Below are positions 34,437-46,405 of a stretch of DNA of 64,000 nt, piece by piece. The stretch is from Adineta ricciae (taxonomy: Eukaryota; Rotifera; Eurotatoria; Adinetida; Adinetidae): positions 1-64,000 of the forward strand of contig CAJNOJ010000466.1 in NCBI GenBank assembly GCA_905250025.1. Direction: 5' to 3'. The stretch's first letter is position 1; each line of letters begins with the position of its first letter. A program made the position numbers and the translations under genes. Under the pieces are notes generated by a model. It was given only the letters and a program-made list of their open reading frames with translations. It ran no database searches and was not told the DNA's origin.

Positions 34437-34718
34437 GGTTTAGCAATTATTCTCGCATGGATATGTCCAGAAATAATTCTTGTTTTCTATACAGTTTATC
34501 ATTATAAACATAAACAACGAACTATTGTTCATCCTGAACGACTTTCATTGCGTAGTAAGATCTATCAATTCATATTCAACAACTTCTTCAGAAACGCAAT
34601 GCCATGTTATCTTTAGAATTATATTATTAATTCTTATCATTGATATTATTACTAAATTATGTATTTATTTGAATCAACAAGTATAATATAGTAAATCTAT
34701 ACAAATCCGCTGTTTATT

Positions 34719-35448
34719 AACAAGTAACGCTCGTCTAGTGACTCGCTCAGCTCTTTCTCGTAGAAATCGTGCTTTCATATATTACACTTTAAAGTTATTA
34801 TTGTGTATATTAATTTATTTTTAGTGTAGATTAGATATTTATACCTAGTATCGAATTGAGAACCAGATATTCTAAATAAGTATCAATACTATTAAGTAGA
34901 TTATGAGTTATGACATGAAAAAAGAAAATAAGAAAACACGATAGGAAATATCTGCTACAATGATTAAGATAAATGTAAAGAAAGAGGTAAAAAATGAACA
35001 TACGCGAATAATTATTTTAAGATAATTTGAACAATGATAATACATTTTATATGCTTGTAATAACACTAAAATCTTAACAGTGTATCGATTTATACACGTT
35101 CAAAAAGCGGAAGAGGCACATTCTCGGTTTGTCTTTTTGCCAAGTTCATCTAGACGTTTCAGTTCAGCGTCTTGAACAAGAGAGGGTCGAACTTGTAAAC
35201 AAGTTATAAATGTTTTTCTGAAAATCGGTATCCTTGGTTTGAAAAAAGTTTTTTTATTGCTGAAAAATGTCGAGAAAGTAATATCAGATTTGAATTCCTC
35301 GACCCGAAAAACTCATAGGCCATACTTTTAAGAAAGAAATTTACATTATTAGTTTCATCTGATTTTTCGACGAATCAGTGAAGTGCGGACATAAAAGCAA
35401 GCAAAAAATTTATGTTTCTAAGACTCTTCTCTACGAGAAAGAGAATAA
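34719..35448. repeat. 730-bp direct repeat, right copy
   Basis: Same sequence as 30462-31193, differing at about 30 positions plus small indels. Ends in TCTACGAGAAAGAGAATAA, directly followed by sequence shared with haplotype A (AGT.A.AATCTAATA). Confidence 0.85.
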
Positions 35449-36669
35449 AGTGACAATCTAATAGATAACCACCATAGTATTATATGCGATGTATTGTTTT
35501 TATTCTGTTGTTTTTATTAACTCTGAGTTCTCATGAGGTGTTTGATTTAATCATAATAACGCAAAATACAATTTATGCTTTGTGGCGAAGTTCATTTTGC
35601 TGTGAAACTTTAGCATAGTAACATAATATCATGAACAAAAAAGCATTGTGCATTGAAGTGTAACAAAATACGCTTCCAAATTGCCTCATAATTTCCTTCT
35701 CATATGAACTAAGGCTTTTGACGTCAAACATTCAATTTTCCAATGGTTTGTCAGTCATAAACAAAAACAGTAGATTTCATATCAATCTACAATCCGATTA
35801 CATATCACGTCGAAAAAGAAAACTGAATTCTCAGTATGCCTTTCGCATTAACAATAGTGACCTGTTTCTAAAACATAAAAATACGGCAAATATTTCGATT
35901 ACTCAACTCTTTACAAGGGGAAAATAGCAAACTCGAAATTTCTAACAGAAGTTCTAAAACTCTTGAAGTAGCGGCGTACAGTCTAAACTACTCAGAGCAG
36001 ATAAAATATGCCGCAGGCCAATGTGCAGTATATACGGGAGTACGGACTGAAGTATGTGAATTTTATCCAAAAATCTCATATTGATAAATCTGTGCTCCCA
36101 CACTCCAAGTCGTACTTCCGTACTCCAATTGCAATTCAGCACTATAATCAATCGTGCATCTTCCCTAGTAGATTTAGTGGCTGAACAGTGTTATAAATCT
36201 CACTGGAGCATGACTAATGAGGCGTGGTTGCCGCAGAATCCTTCAAATGTTGATTATGGTCAAATCTATAAATTATATCCTGCCTCAGCTTTATGTATGA
36301 TGCAATCTTTTGTGGGCAAAACATCCCTAGGCATCGAAGAGTATATGATTTCATACAAAATAAGCTAATGGAAAAATAAAAACGAATAGAGTTTTGATAG
36401 TACTGGAGTACCGTTTCCCCTTTGAAGGAACTTTTTTTAGTTGAGTGAGAGGTTAGCTGATCGAAAAGAAAACAAATAATATACAAATTACGTACGAAAA
36501 AAAACATATATGAATTTCTTTTCTTTTCTTAGACAGAAAAATGCGGACAGAGAACTATGAGAATAATACAACAAAAACAAAATGATTACATAAAGACAGA
36601 TTTGCAAATAAATATAGATAAAGTAAAAGCATTTTCACATACTCATTCGTATGCGAAAGATGTAAATGT
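35449..36669. other. 3' flank of the GPCR, noncoding
   Basis: Collinear with 15825-17147 of haplotype A. Contains a stretch with repeated ...GGAGTAC... and ...ACTCC... words (about 36030-36130 and 36390-36415), possibly an old small transposon, too decayed to define. Confidence 0.5.
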
Positions 36670-37740
36670 TTATTTCTCAGTTCGCATGGTCAAATTGTTT
36701 TGGTTTGATAAAACAGTTTTCGATTGTAGATGCGTTCTGTTAGAGCGAATCGATAATCCAATGTGTTCAGCGGGACGTTTCATAACTTCTATATTTGTCG
36801 GTGCCATCATTCTTCCTCTTCTTCTTGTTATGCTGCTCATCAGTTCATAACGAAATTCAGTAAATGTAATTAGGTAAATTGGCAAATTTAAAATAGGGAA
36901 TGTGTATTGAATTATATCAATTGCATAAATTAGATGTAGACCCCAGTCAGTTGCATAAAGCGAACCATAAAAGAAAGCATAATTAATTGAAGATGGTGTA
37001 CGCATTATTACGAATAAAATACTTGTTATTATAAGAGTTATTGAAATAGATCGATGACGAACTTGAGAATTTTGTATACTCGTCGTGCGTCGTAATCGAT
37101 AAAGATGATAAACTGATATACCATTGAATAAAATTATGAAAAATGATGGAATAAGATTATAAACACACAAATGTATTCGATGATATAAAGGATAAAGTAT
37201 ATATAGTTTCGAATTGGTATTAATTTGTCCATTGATATCTTGATAACAAACAAAGAGTAAAATATGAAAATTGAAAAGAAAAAAGAATCCAATGATACAA
37301 CCGATCATAATTAAAACATTTTTGGATTGATTAAACCAAGTATTTGGATTTAAACGACTTAAAACTAGATATCGATCAAAACACACAAATACATGTAACC
37401 ATGCCGAAATGTGAAGTGTAAAATAATTAAAAAATAAAAAGAATTTACATGATGCAATTGTATATGAAGAAGTTAATGTAAATCCATAAACAATACCAAA
37501 ATAATTATCTAAAGTCCATCCATATAATCCGAGAAAATCAATCATTGCTATTGCACGAATATAATGAATCGTCGAACGAACTTGAGCATTTCGAAATCTT
37601 GCTCGACATAATACAATGAATATTAAAAGATTAAATATTGTACCAATAATGACCATTAATAACGAATAATAACCCGCAAAAGTCACATCATTTGAAGATG
37701 AATACATACTTGTAGCATTTGAATTATTTGTAGTTGCCAT
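36670..37740 (-). CDS. rhodopsin-class 7TM receptor, FMRFamide-receptor-like, complete
   Basis: Single exon, 356 residues, ATG 37740 (MATTNNSNATSMYSSSNDVT) with N-glycosylation sites in the outside tail. Seven membrane segments are visible: YYSLLMVIIGTIFNLLIFIV; a second around AIAMIDFLGLYGW; TM3 with S-C-K-F and the D-R-Y box (CFDRYLVL); IGCIIGFFFLFNFHILLFV; VYNLIPSFFIILFNGISVY; ITLIITSILFVIMRTP; and TM7 with NLPIYLITF in place of NPxxY. The TM3 Cys pairs with VCYQDIN in loop 2. Family receptors signal through G proteins; bdelloids have large expansions of this divergent peptide-receptor type. Ligand unknown. The other haplotype's copy is split between 17148-17783 and 55160-55385. Confidence 0.88.
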   Translation of the reverse strand: MATTNNSNATSMYSSSNDVTFAGYYSLLMVIIGTIFNLLIFIVLCRARFRNAQVRSTIHYIRAIAMIDFLGLYGWTLDNYFGIVYGFTLTSSYTIASCKFFLFFNYFTLHISAWLHVFVCFDRYLVLSRLNPNTWFNQSKNVLIMIGCIIGFFFLFNFHILLFVCYQDINGQINTNSKLYILYPLYHRIHLCVYNLIPSFFIILFNGISVYHLYRLRRTTSIQNSQVRHRSISITLIITSILFVIMRTPSSINYAFFYGSLYATDWGLHLIYAIDIIQYTFPILNLPIYLITFTEFRYELMSSITRRRGRMMAPTNIEVMKRPAEHIGLSIRSNRTHLQSKTVLSNQNNLTMRTEK

Positions 37741-39750
37741 TATGTTGAGAATGATAAACTGTATATTTCTTACAATTATTTATATTCAATAGAATAAGAA
37801 GAACACCAGCTTTTTAGAGCTTAGAGATTTATTTTATGAATTTTTAATCTATTTATCTTTTAGTTATAAGTTGAAAGGCAGCTTACGTCAGCACGTATAT
37901 TTATATTAATCGTCTTTTAAGCTGACTGAAAATGTCATGTTTCTGTATAATATAAACCATGATTTCGTGATAAACGAGTTTTGAATTTTGTGAAAAAAAA
38001 TGATTTCAAAATGATCTCCTATTGCCGTATAACGATATGATAAATTCGAATGTCTCTCGTTTTGCTGAAATAGAATACTCTAACAAAAAAAAAATGATAT
38101 ATAAATTGTAAAATGCTGACATATAAGAGCAAACTACTGAATTGAGAAAGTAGGTTTTCAGATTTGGAAAAAGGAAAATTCTGATCTACAACTTTCTAGT
38201 TCGATTGTTCTAATAAGCGCATTGGAAAATGCTTTATTAGTGAATTATGCAGCATATTCTTCCATGTCATACTTTTTGTTTCACTTGGAGACATGTTGGA
38301 AATTAATAAAATGATTTTTTGAAGGCTTTCTACTTTATTAGATGGCTACTAATAATATTACTGTTACAGGCATGTATATATGCATGCTTCCACTGCGACA
38401 GATTCTTTTCCTCGGTTTACGAATAAACAGATTGAGTTTCACCTGCCGATCGAAATCATCGCTAATAATTACGTGCTTATAAAACTCTTCTACACTATTG
38501 TCTGTCGTAGAACTAATGAGAAAATTTATCCATAGATTGCTTTAAGCACGTATTTGATGTCAAAACTAGCGAAGATATCTGATGGCAAGTGAGTGTATAC
38601 GTATGAAAATTTTACATGGTGCGAACAGATAGATGTGACAGTTTCTGGTACAAAGAATGAGATGTACTGTATGTATTCTCTATCTCATCCAAAGAAATCG
38701 TACTTATACTGTACTTTTCTCGTCTTTATATAGTCCTTGGTGTATATCGTATCGCGCTGCAGAAAAATACCAAACTTTCTAAAGCAGTATCTAATATCTA
38801 TTGCTATCACTCGGTGAGGTAGTGGGTGAAAACATCATGCAATCATTAGCCTCTTCTAAGGAGAGTTAATCTCTCGTAAACATGAAGAGAAAGCAGAAAC
38901 ATAGCATGCGTAAGAGTGGACTGCTAATGTCGATATCATTTAGGTATCTCACTCGGGAACGATAACTGCGTCCATATCATGTTGGATACATAAGCATACA
39001 AAGGAAGGAAGAAAGCAGGTAGTGGCTATATATGAGAAGACGGAGAGAAGAAGAAGAAGGGAAAGAGGTTAAGAAAAAGAGATAAGTGTCAGCGTTATAT
39101 TGTTGTAAGGACATTTGTTGAAATTGGACCTCGAAAATAAACCGATGGTAAACGAGGTCATCGAATGAAAACACATAATGCTAATATGACGAATAGTAAT
39201 GTGATGGTAATGAGAGTAGATATGTTGAGAAGATGAATTGAGTGTCGATGTAAATCGTGTAATGAAGACATCAGAGCCCTCAGCAGACCAGGCAGGCCAG
39301 CTGAAACGGACCGGCCGCCTGTCCTAATTGGTCTTTGTCCCAAACTAAGATTCGCTTAAAAGAATCAGAGATTCCTATGGATGTCACTACACGTTGAGGA
39401 AGTTTTTCAGCAATATGTCTGATAGAAATCTCAACCAATAGCAAATTTATGTGCTAATTTTTCTTTCTTTTCCTTCGATTCTGTCAGTACTACGACTATT
39501 CTTCCGTCACCATTTTCTTTATTCCTTGTCGAAATTATCGACTGTCACTTATATCGCAAATGTCACGGTACATATAGTCGAGTTATTGGCTTCAAAGCTG
39601 TCTTCAGTTCAAATCCACATACACGTTTCATTCGGATGGAAGTGGTAGTATAAAACATTTATTATGTCATAACTGTCCAAAAGTTTCGTCAGCATTAGAG
39701 ACTGACGTATCAGGAAGGGCCCATAGAAAGATTGATTAAATCGAAAAGTA
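37741..39750. other. noncoding region between GPCR and channel pseudogene
   Basis: 37741-38950 matches 55386-56636 of haplotype A. About 38955-39750 is extra in this haplotype, with no coding signal or recognised transposon ends. No gene seen. Confidence 0.5.
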
Positions 39751-41468
39751 TAAATTCGGCGGAATGTGAGCGTGGTTTCAGCACTTTGAATTGTATATAA
39801 ACAAATGGTCGCTCGAGACTCATGATTGGCACTCTGAATACTTTACTGGCTGTTTGCCTGTCTTTGCTCGATGATATTTGAAGGTATGCACGAGATAATA
39901 CAAGAGATTTTTCTTCTAATGGTTGGTTATCTTCAGCAAAAGATGTCATCAAGTTGTTGAGAAACCATTTGATCTTTGGAATAATCCAAATGAGAACCGT
40001 CGATGGAAACGAACAAAATTTATAATAGATGTACCAGACGACTATGAATCAGAGAGGCAGACTCGTGAAAGTAGTACAAAAAAAAAGAAGAGATGAAATA
40101 ATAAAAAACCATGGTCTTAGTTCAAGTAAACCGAAAGAGCGAAAATCAACAGCTGTGAAATACGTCAATAGTTGTCGTCAAAACGAGTATAATTCTTGGA
40201 TGAATGATAATGAAGGATGTTCCAAGCGAATTATCGTCGGATCAAGTTATCAATTTCAACAGGTTCGTTAGCTTGGTTTTGCGATGATCATGTTAATATG
40301 TATATTTAAGATGATAGTATTGAAGAAAAACAATCACCTGAACTGATTCAAGACATGCATAGTGAATAATCTGAAGCTGAACATACGTAGATCGACAAAT
40401 GTATATATTTCTTTGTTTTTTTCCAAATAACTTTGAAAACTATCACTGAAATTCAAATAGGTACATATTAGCACGAATCTTTTTCCAGCTGTTTTTCCAT
40501 GAAGATTGATTAAACGTAATCTATTTCATTTATTTATATTTATTAAGCTTTGAAATGAAAACGTTTACAAAGAAGGTATTAATTACAGTCAATATTCTTT
40601 TGTTTTTTTTAGATTTTGCACACTGCGTAAAGTTTGTCGGAAATTTTAGAGTGCGCGAAACAATTAGGTTAAAAAGACAAATTATCAAAAATTCTCATTA
40701 GAAACACTGATAAGATGATCAGAAAAATCGTCAGAAAGGATTATCTTCTCCAGATAACAATATCATGTTTATTTGTTTTCCTCAGGACTTAACATAGTCA
40801 TATATTTGGTTGAAACTGTGCGTACCGAAATTAACGCTATTGGTGATCGACGGCTTTCTCCACTCCGTCTTGCTTGCGAATATGGAAATCTTAAGGTAGT
40901 TAAATATCTTGTTGACAAAGGTGCTTCAACTACATTACGTAATGCATAATTCTACGATTGTCGGGAAATTCCTATTCAAAAGCAGAATGAAGAAGTAGCG
41001 CAATATCTGTTACAACGATCTAATTGGAAAGAAATAATGCGCAATGCATAATCTATTAATCATACGGACGCTTATGACACACCAATGAGAAAATTAATTC
41101 GGTACACGTCTGAAGTAACTCTTTGGGTGACCGATGGAAAACTAACACAAACAGTTGGTGGTGCTGATCAAAAAACTCTTCAAGAAATCTATGATTACGA
41201 GTTCTATGAAGACATATATGCAGTTAAAGATTAATATGCTTAAGGTATGTTGATAAGAGAAACTAAAGTTAAACTACTTTTTGAAAAACATTTTGAAATA
41301 TGACAGAAACCTGTTTTTGTTCAAATCCGCCAAAGCACAATGTCACAAACTTGGTGTTAATGCTATTTTCGGTTGTTATTCTAGAGACGCATGCTGCAAT
41401 TCAACTGTTCAAGACGACAATTATAATATATAAGAAATGTATAGTCTTGACTCTTACACAATAGTGCG

Positions 41469-41487
41469 AAACCATCCTTTGTTTATT
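41469..41487. repeat. 19-bp target-site duplication of the LINE, left
   Basis: aaaccatcctttgtttatt; identical to 43837-43855. In haplotype A the corresponding site (about 58345-58362) is present once. Confidence 0.85.
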
Positions 41488-43836
41488 TTTTATTTTTTCT
41501 ATTTTTTTCATTTAGTTTATTGTGCCATCAATCGGTTCACAAGTGTACTGTTAGAAATGGAGTAAGAAGAGAAAGAGTAAGAAATGGGAAAAGAGAAATG
41601 ATGCGTGTTGCTAGAAAGAAGAAGAGTTTGTACAGTTTAAAGCGTAGGGACAAGAAGAGAAGAGGAGAAAGTATAGATAAGGAAAGTAATAAAACATCAC
41701 TGCTCTCTTCTTGTTCTTCTCCTGTGAATTCAGAAAGGATATAAACGTGGTATGTGATATATAGCGACAATGAAAGAAGAAGAACAAAGGCCCGCATACG
41801 ACATCTTCTCTTTAATTGCGGAGGTCCCAGTACGCTAATTCGATATCGGCTGGATGAGTCACTGGTATGTTACTGTATGTGTACACATTTCATTCAAATC
41901 AATATTCGATCAAAAGACGCTTGTAAAATGTTTGTATTTGCGCACTTTTTCCATTCTTATCACGTATTTTTTTACCTGCTTTATCAAATTATGGAATGGT
42001 CAAACAAGTGCGCGATCCTTATCCTTGTATTACTTAACCTTGAACGGTACGTATCGCTTTCTTTTATTTCGAGTCGGATAGGTTCTGTTTTTGTTGTTGT
42101 GTAGCGTGTGCTTTGTTGCTAAGTTCTTTCATCTATCGGTTGTATATAATATTTGTATATGAACATGTTTAGGTATTGGGTATCGTTTTTGTATGCCATT
42201 AGCTGCTGTTTGTGTTCGTTTTGAAACATTTTCCAATCCCTTAGGGAATGTTGTACGCGTTCAATTAGTCTCGTAAGAAACCGATTGTTCTTACCTAGAT
42301 CAATATTTCTTCTCCATTCTGTATCGTGATCTGTTAGTATTTGGAATGCCTTCCATGATTGTTGAAAGTTTACTGCTTCGCTTGCTTTTTCGAGATGTAA
42401 ACATAGGCGTGTCCAGTACGAGTAGAGATAGTCGCGCAAACTTTTCTCCTGGCTTAATATCAGTGTGGTAACGTCGTCCCAGCCATAAATCGAGTATGTT
42501 AATCTAATTCCTGAGCAGTAGACGTGTTCAATTGACCGCTGTTGGCGCTCCGTGAAATAGAACCAGGTTGAGAACAGCCAGTAGAAATGTGGAAGTGCAT
42601 AGCCGAGAAAAATCTTTCGACGAACGTCGGTGTGCTCTATAGAAATTGTTTTATATATTTGTCGTAAACCTTTGTAAATGTTTCTTATTTTGCGCAGTCT
42701 TTCGTTTATGTAGTATCCCCAGCCGAGCTTCGTTGATATGTGTACACCTAGGTATTTGAGGGATTTGACATGTTCGATTTTTTGATCTTGATATTGTACT
42801 TTCGGTAGACTCGGAGCGACCGCGCTATGCACGAGGAGAGCTTTCGTTTTCGCGACGTTTACAGGTAGTATTAGCTCATTTGAGTATTGTTCCAGCTTCA
42901 TCATGCTTGTGCTCGCTTGTTTTTCCAAATCAATAATGTTGTCGGAGAGGCGTTTCTCAATAGCTCCGTCGAGAACGATTGCGAGGTCGTCTGCGAACAT
43001 GTGTACTGACGTTCCATTGGAAATAGCTGGTAGAAAGTGAATATGGAGTCGGAAAAGTGTAGCAGCAAGAACTGAGTCTTGAGGCGCACCTAACAGCATT
43101 TGTATTGTTCTTGAGTTTTCATCTCCGTAAGATAGATAGAGCCAGCGATTCGTTAGCCAGGAATGCACCCACTTAAGAAGTGGGAGAGGCATTCCAAGTT
43201 CGTTTAGGTTCCGTATCAGCGCTGGGTGCCACATTCGGTCAAAAGCCGAGGCAAAGTCGACAAAGATCGCTAGTGCAGGTCTGTTGCAGGCTGTCGTTGT
43301 TAGTCGTAAGTTTTCGATTAGTGAGAGAGTTCTGGTTTGTAGTCTTCGGCCTTGCATGAAGCCGCTCTGTTCATCGACCGCAATGTTGAGTTCGTTGCAC
43401 CATTTGAGAATCCGGGCATGGATGATTCGTTCGAACCATTTAGCCAGATTGGGAAGCAATGAAATAGGTCTTAATTTGTTGACGGTTGGAAATAGACCAT
43501 CTTTTGATAGACAGATTACTTTGGCAATTTTTCCTTTGTCAAAGAAGTCGCCATTTTTCGCACATTTGTTAAATAGTGTGGTAATTATTGCAAGATATTC
43601 GGCCGGTAGTTTCTTCAGAATCAGAGCAGACGTACCAGTGCTGTCAGTTGACTTCTTGGGCTGGAATTTCATCCATTCACGTTCCACCTCTTGGTATGTG
43701 GTTTGTTCAAGTGGTACTTTGGGAAGATATTTGAAGTTTTCGAAGATGTCCATCGCTTCCTGGTGAAGTTTGTTCGAAGTATCGTGTTGAGGATTAGCGA
43801 AATGCTTTTCGTAGTGGTCAGCTAGTATATTTACAA
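41488..43836 (-). mobile_element. 5'-truncated non-LTR retrotransposon (LINE)
   Basis: Body of 2.35 kb on the minus strand between 19-bp duplications. Its 3' end (41488-41515) is an A-rich tail when read on the minus strand, as target-primed reverse transcription leaves. It holds the RT domain to the end of the ORF plus about 600 bp of 3' untranslated sequence, with purine-rich runs. The endonuclease part is missing. It sits inside the TRP-like pseudogene of haplotype B only, so it arrived after the two copies separated. Confidence 0.88.
42119..43836 (-). CDS. LINE reverse transcriptase, C-terminal part of ORF2
   Basis: Open for over 570 residues. Landmarks in order: LRPISLLPNLAKWFERIIHA, EQSGFMQGRRLQTRTLSLIE, the first catalytic Asp in AIFVDFASAFDRMW, GAPQDSVLAATLF (usual form GxPQGSxLxPxLF, so Gly is replaced by Asp), the F-A-D-D active site in SVHMFADDLAIVL, and the thumb KYLGVHISTKLGWGYYINER. 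A helical tail and a possible Cys/His-poor C-terminus follow. The clade cannot be set by eye; the layout is Jockey/CR1/RTE-like. The endonuclease domain is absent through 5' truncation, so this copy cannot move by itself. Confidence 0.85.
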
Positions 43837-43855
43837 AAACCATCCTTTGTTTATT
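43837..43855. repeat. 19-bp target-site duplication of the LINE, right
   Basis: Second copy of the sequence at 41469-41487. Confidence 0.85.
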
Positions 43856-45290
43856 GTATCCGAATTTGCTCGCACCTCGGTTTCATACTCTTTTACGCAA
43901 AAAATGTCTCGACAATTCAGTACATATTGGTTGGCGTTTTCATTGCTTTTCTATATTATCCTACTCAATTTGTGGACTGCAGTAGTTTGTAATGGAAAAT
44001 ACTCTCAATATTTCTATAATTTGGCTGGCTATAGTTTAACGATGAATATCGATACATGTAAACAAGTTACTAATAGTCTCGTCTCTCAGAATGTCAAAGA
44101 AGCATTGAAGAGTGATTTCTATCGACAGGTTCGAATAGCTCTTTACATACATTTTTTGGGTGTTCATTGCTAAGCATGGTCTTCCAATTATCGCCCTCAT
44201 ACTCTCTTTTGCCTATACACTAGACTAATATGACTGGCAGAGTCCAGTAAACTTTCGATGTTTTGTTCAATATTAACTTGGATCGATGGATCTTCTTCTT
44301 GCTTGAATGAATGTCGGTTGTATACTTTGATTGGGTATTGGTATCTATGCTTCAACTTATCTGTCTTAAATTTCTTCCGTTTTTATCTGTGTCACTGATT
44401 ATCATATGCGGATTTCAATTTACTTTTTGGATGTTATTACAAAATCAAAGTCCATATGGCACATCTATCGAACTCTAATAAGCACAGTTTTAATGATGTT
44501 CGATTTAGATTATAAAGATCGACTTTACAGTGGCTGCAGCGATGTAGCATATTATCAGCTTGTATATGTCGTTATGATCTTTACAGTTATGGGTTTTTTT
44601 TTTCATTTTCATTATTAATCTACTGATTGGTAAGAATATTGTGATCTTTTTAAAACTTCGCATGAAATAATGATCAATTTTTCTCCACTAAGTCATGTTG
44701 TTGGTGAAATTTCAGGCTTAATGGATGAAGGTTCTCTTTGACGTAACAAAATGATCTAAAATTTTGTATCCGACGGTGAAATCTTACGTTTACAGTTTCA
44801 TCGATTCTTTAAATTTATAAGTTGCCACGATAAAAATCTACTTCGATGTATACATACTCGACCTATTGTCCTTTTAACATACGACGAAAGAGATCATGGT
44901 TAGTTTCAAAGAGCATGACATTACGCAAACTAACATTTTTTTGAAGAAAATATACAGAATGGTGTCGTGCACTACGAAAAGCTTCTAAAGAAAACTACTA
45001 ATGAATATCCAATTCGTACAAATAAACTTATATACTAATTGAACTGCACATTATTGTATATAATGTACTAAAGAATTTATATCTTATTCAAATAAAGAAT
45101 TATTTTTATTACTATGAAGTGATAATTTAGTGTTATTTTTTGTTTACAGACAAAGATTTCACATCTATTGTCCATTCTCTTTCAAATACACATAACCCAG
45201 GATGTGATTATAATTTCCTAATTCATATTTATTTGAGAAGAATGAATAAAATTTGTCCATTTTTTGCTATTTGTTCTATAACATGAAGCA

Positions 45291-46405
45291 CTGAATGTTA
45301 CTAATATATAAATAATGATTTTTTTCTCCTATGAAAAAAGGCGTTGTTCTGTCAGGTTTTTTTTAATGTCTGTTCTTGTGTCGTCGTGTCATCAAATGCA
45401 TATTTTCATAAGTAATATACAATAGAAACTATTCGTTCTCTCATTATGTGACTTCGTAAATGAAAACAAATTTGATACCAATTTGTCAGTCAAAAACTCA
45501 ATCACATGAATATAGACCTTTTGAATATTTATCCGGATAAAGCAAATGATAGTAGTGTTATAAGAGAAATGATATGACACCTACAGATTCATTGACATGA
45601 GTAAAGCACATGTGTGTAGGAGTCCGTGGAAAATATGATATGCATTACATTAAAAAGGCTGATTGCGTATGAATGACGCTTGTTGGATAATTATGAAGTC
45701 ATTACACCTGTTTTCAATTATTCATTGATAAAATAAATAGTAAAATACGCGTGTGAAAAGAATAATTTCACGAGTAATGTTGATGAAGGCGTCGATAAGA
45801 ATGTTTACATATGCATCAATAATTTTCTTCGTTTGCGTGTATACATAAAATGATATTTTCAAAAAAATATGAAAGTGTAGTGTTTTCGGTGTTGATCTGA
45901 CGGTGTTCATAGGGAGTTAGTAAGTACTGCTATTTTAATTCAAATTCAGACTTCAGAATTACTTTGCAGTCCTTTCTTTTGTTCGTTAACTGTATTCTAT
46001 TCATTCGTCTATAACACAGTGAAGCATTTATACCGCACAGATCTTAATTAACAAGAGGAGCGAAACTTTTAGAAAACATATTGCTCAGTTTTTCATGTTC
46101 AACAACACTAGAAACATTTTCATCACATTTTGGCCCCGAGTAACTTTATGTCATGCACACCTGATAATACTGATAATAGAAGAAAATGATATTTCGGTAT
46201 TCTTCCAATATTCATTGTCGATTCATCACATCTTCTTATTCTTCTCCCAGTTATATTTATTGTTTCATTGTCTACAAAATGGCAAGCGAAACTATAAATA
46301 ATGGGCATCGTTAATAATTTTATTTTAGAGAAATAAACGCTAAAGTATACTCTTTTTAAATATTGTCTGTTTCTTTTTTTCAAAGTTTATACTCAACCTA
46401 CTGTC
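45291..46405. other. intergenic, no gene seen
   Basis: Collinear with 59541-60702 of haplotype A throughout, with single-base differences and small indels. 5' flank of the VC0807-like gene; no motif recognised. Confidence 0.5.

Larger units (their letters stand above)
30462..35448. mobile_element. composite insertion: two direct repeats around an ART-TPR gene
   Basis: Haplotype A reads straight across this site (near 15815-15830, GGTAAAATAAAGTAATAATC), while haplotype B has 5 kb here bounded by two 730-bp direct repeats. The interior holds a complete ART-TPR gene (31356-33425) and a truncated Tigger/pogo transposase (33649-34436). No clear target-site duplication is visible at the outer edges. 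It resembles a composite transposon in layout. It could equally be a tandem or recombination product, or a segment that haplotype A lost through the repeats. Confidence 0.6.
39751..45290 (+). pseudogene. ankyrin-repeat TRP-channel-like gene, copy B, dead and split by a LINE
   Basis: Pieces in order on the plus strand: a basic segment (FIIDVPDDYESERQTRES, about 40020-40070); ankyrin repeats (RRLSPLRLACEYGNLKVVKY and LVDKGAST, 40800-41050); a membrane segment FSTYWLAFSLLFYIILLNLW (43910-43980); an S5-pore-S6-like part with a YKDRLYSGCSDVAYYQLVYV pore region (44390-44640); then a cytoplasmic tail (44680-45290). The order of ankyrins then six-helix pore matches TRPA-type cation channels. Several stops and frame changes break it, and a LINE sits at 41488-43836. 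The A copy (56637-59540) is also broken, without the LINE, so the gene was probably already decaying before that insertion. Confidence 0.6.

Noticed and set aside
30462-35448. 730-bp direct repeats as LTRs of a retroelement
   Set aside because: No TG...CA ends, no primer-binding or polypurine sites recognised, and no gag or pol in the interior; each repeat instead has its own inverted pair.
41520-41800. Lys/Arg-rich open frame as a small basic protein gene
   Set aside because: Lies in the purine-rich 3' untranslated region of the LINE, antisense to it.
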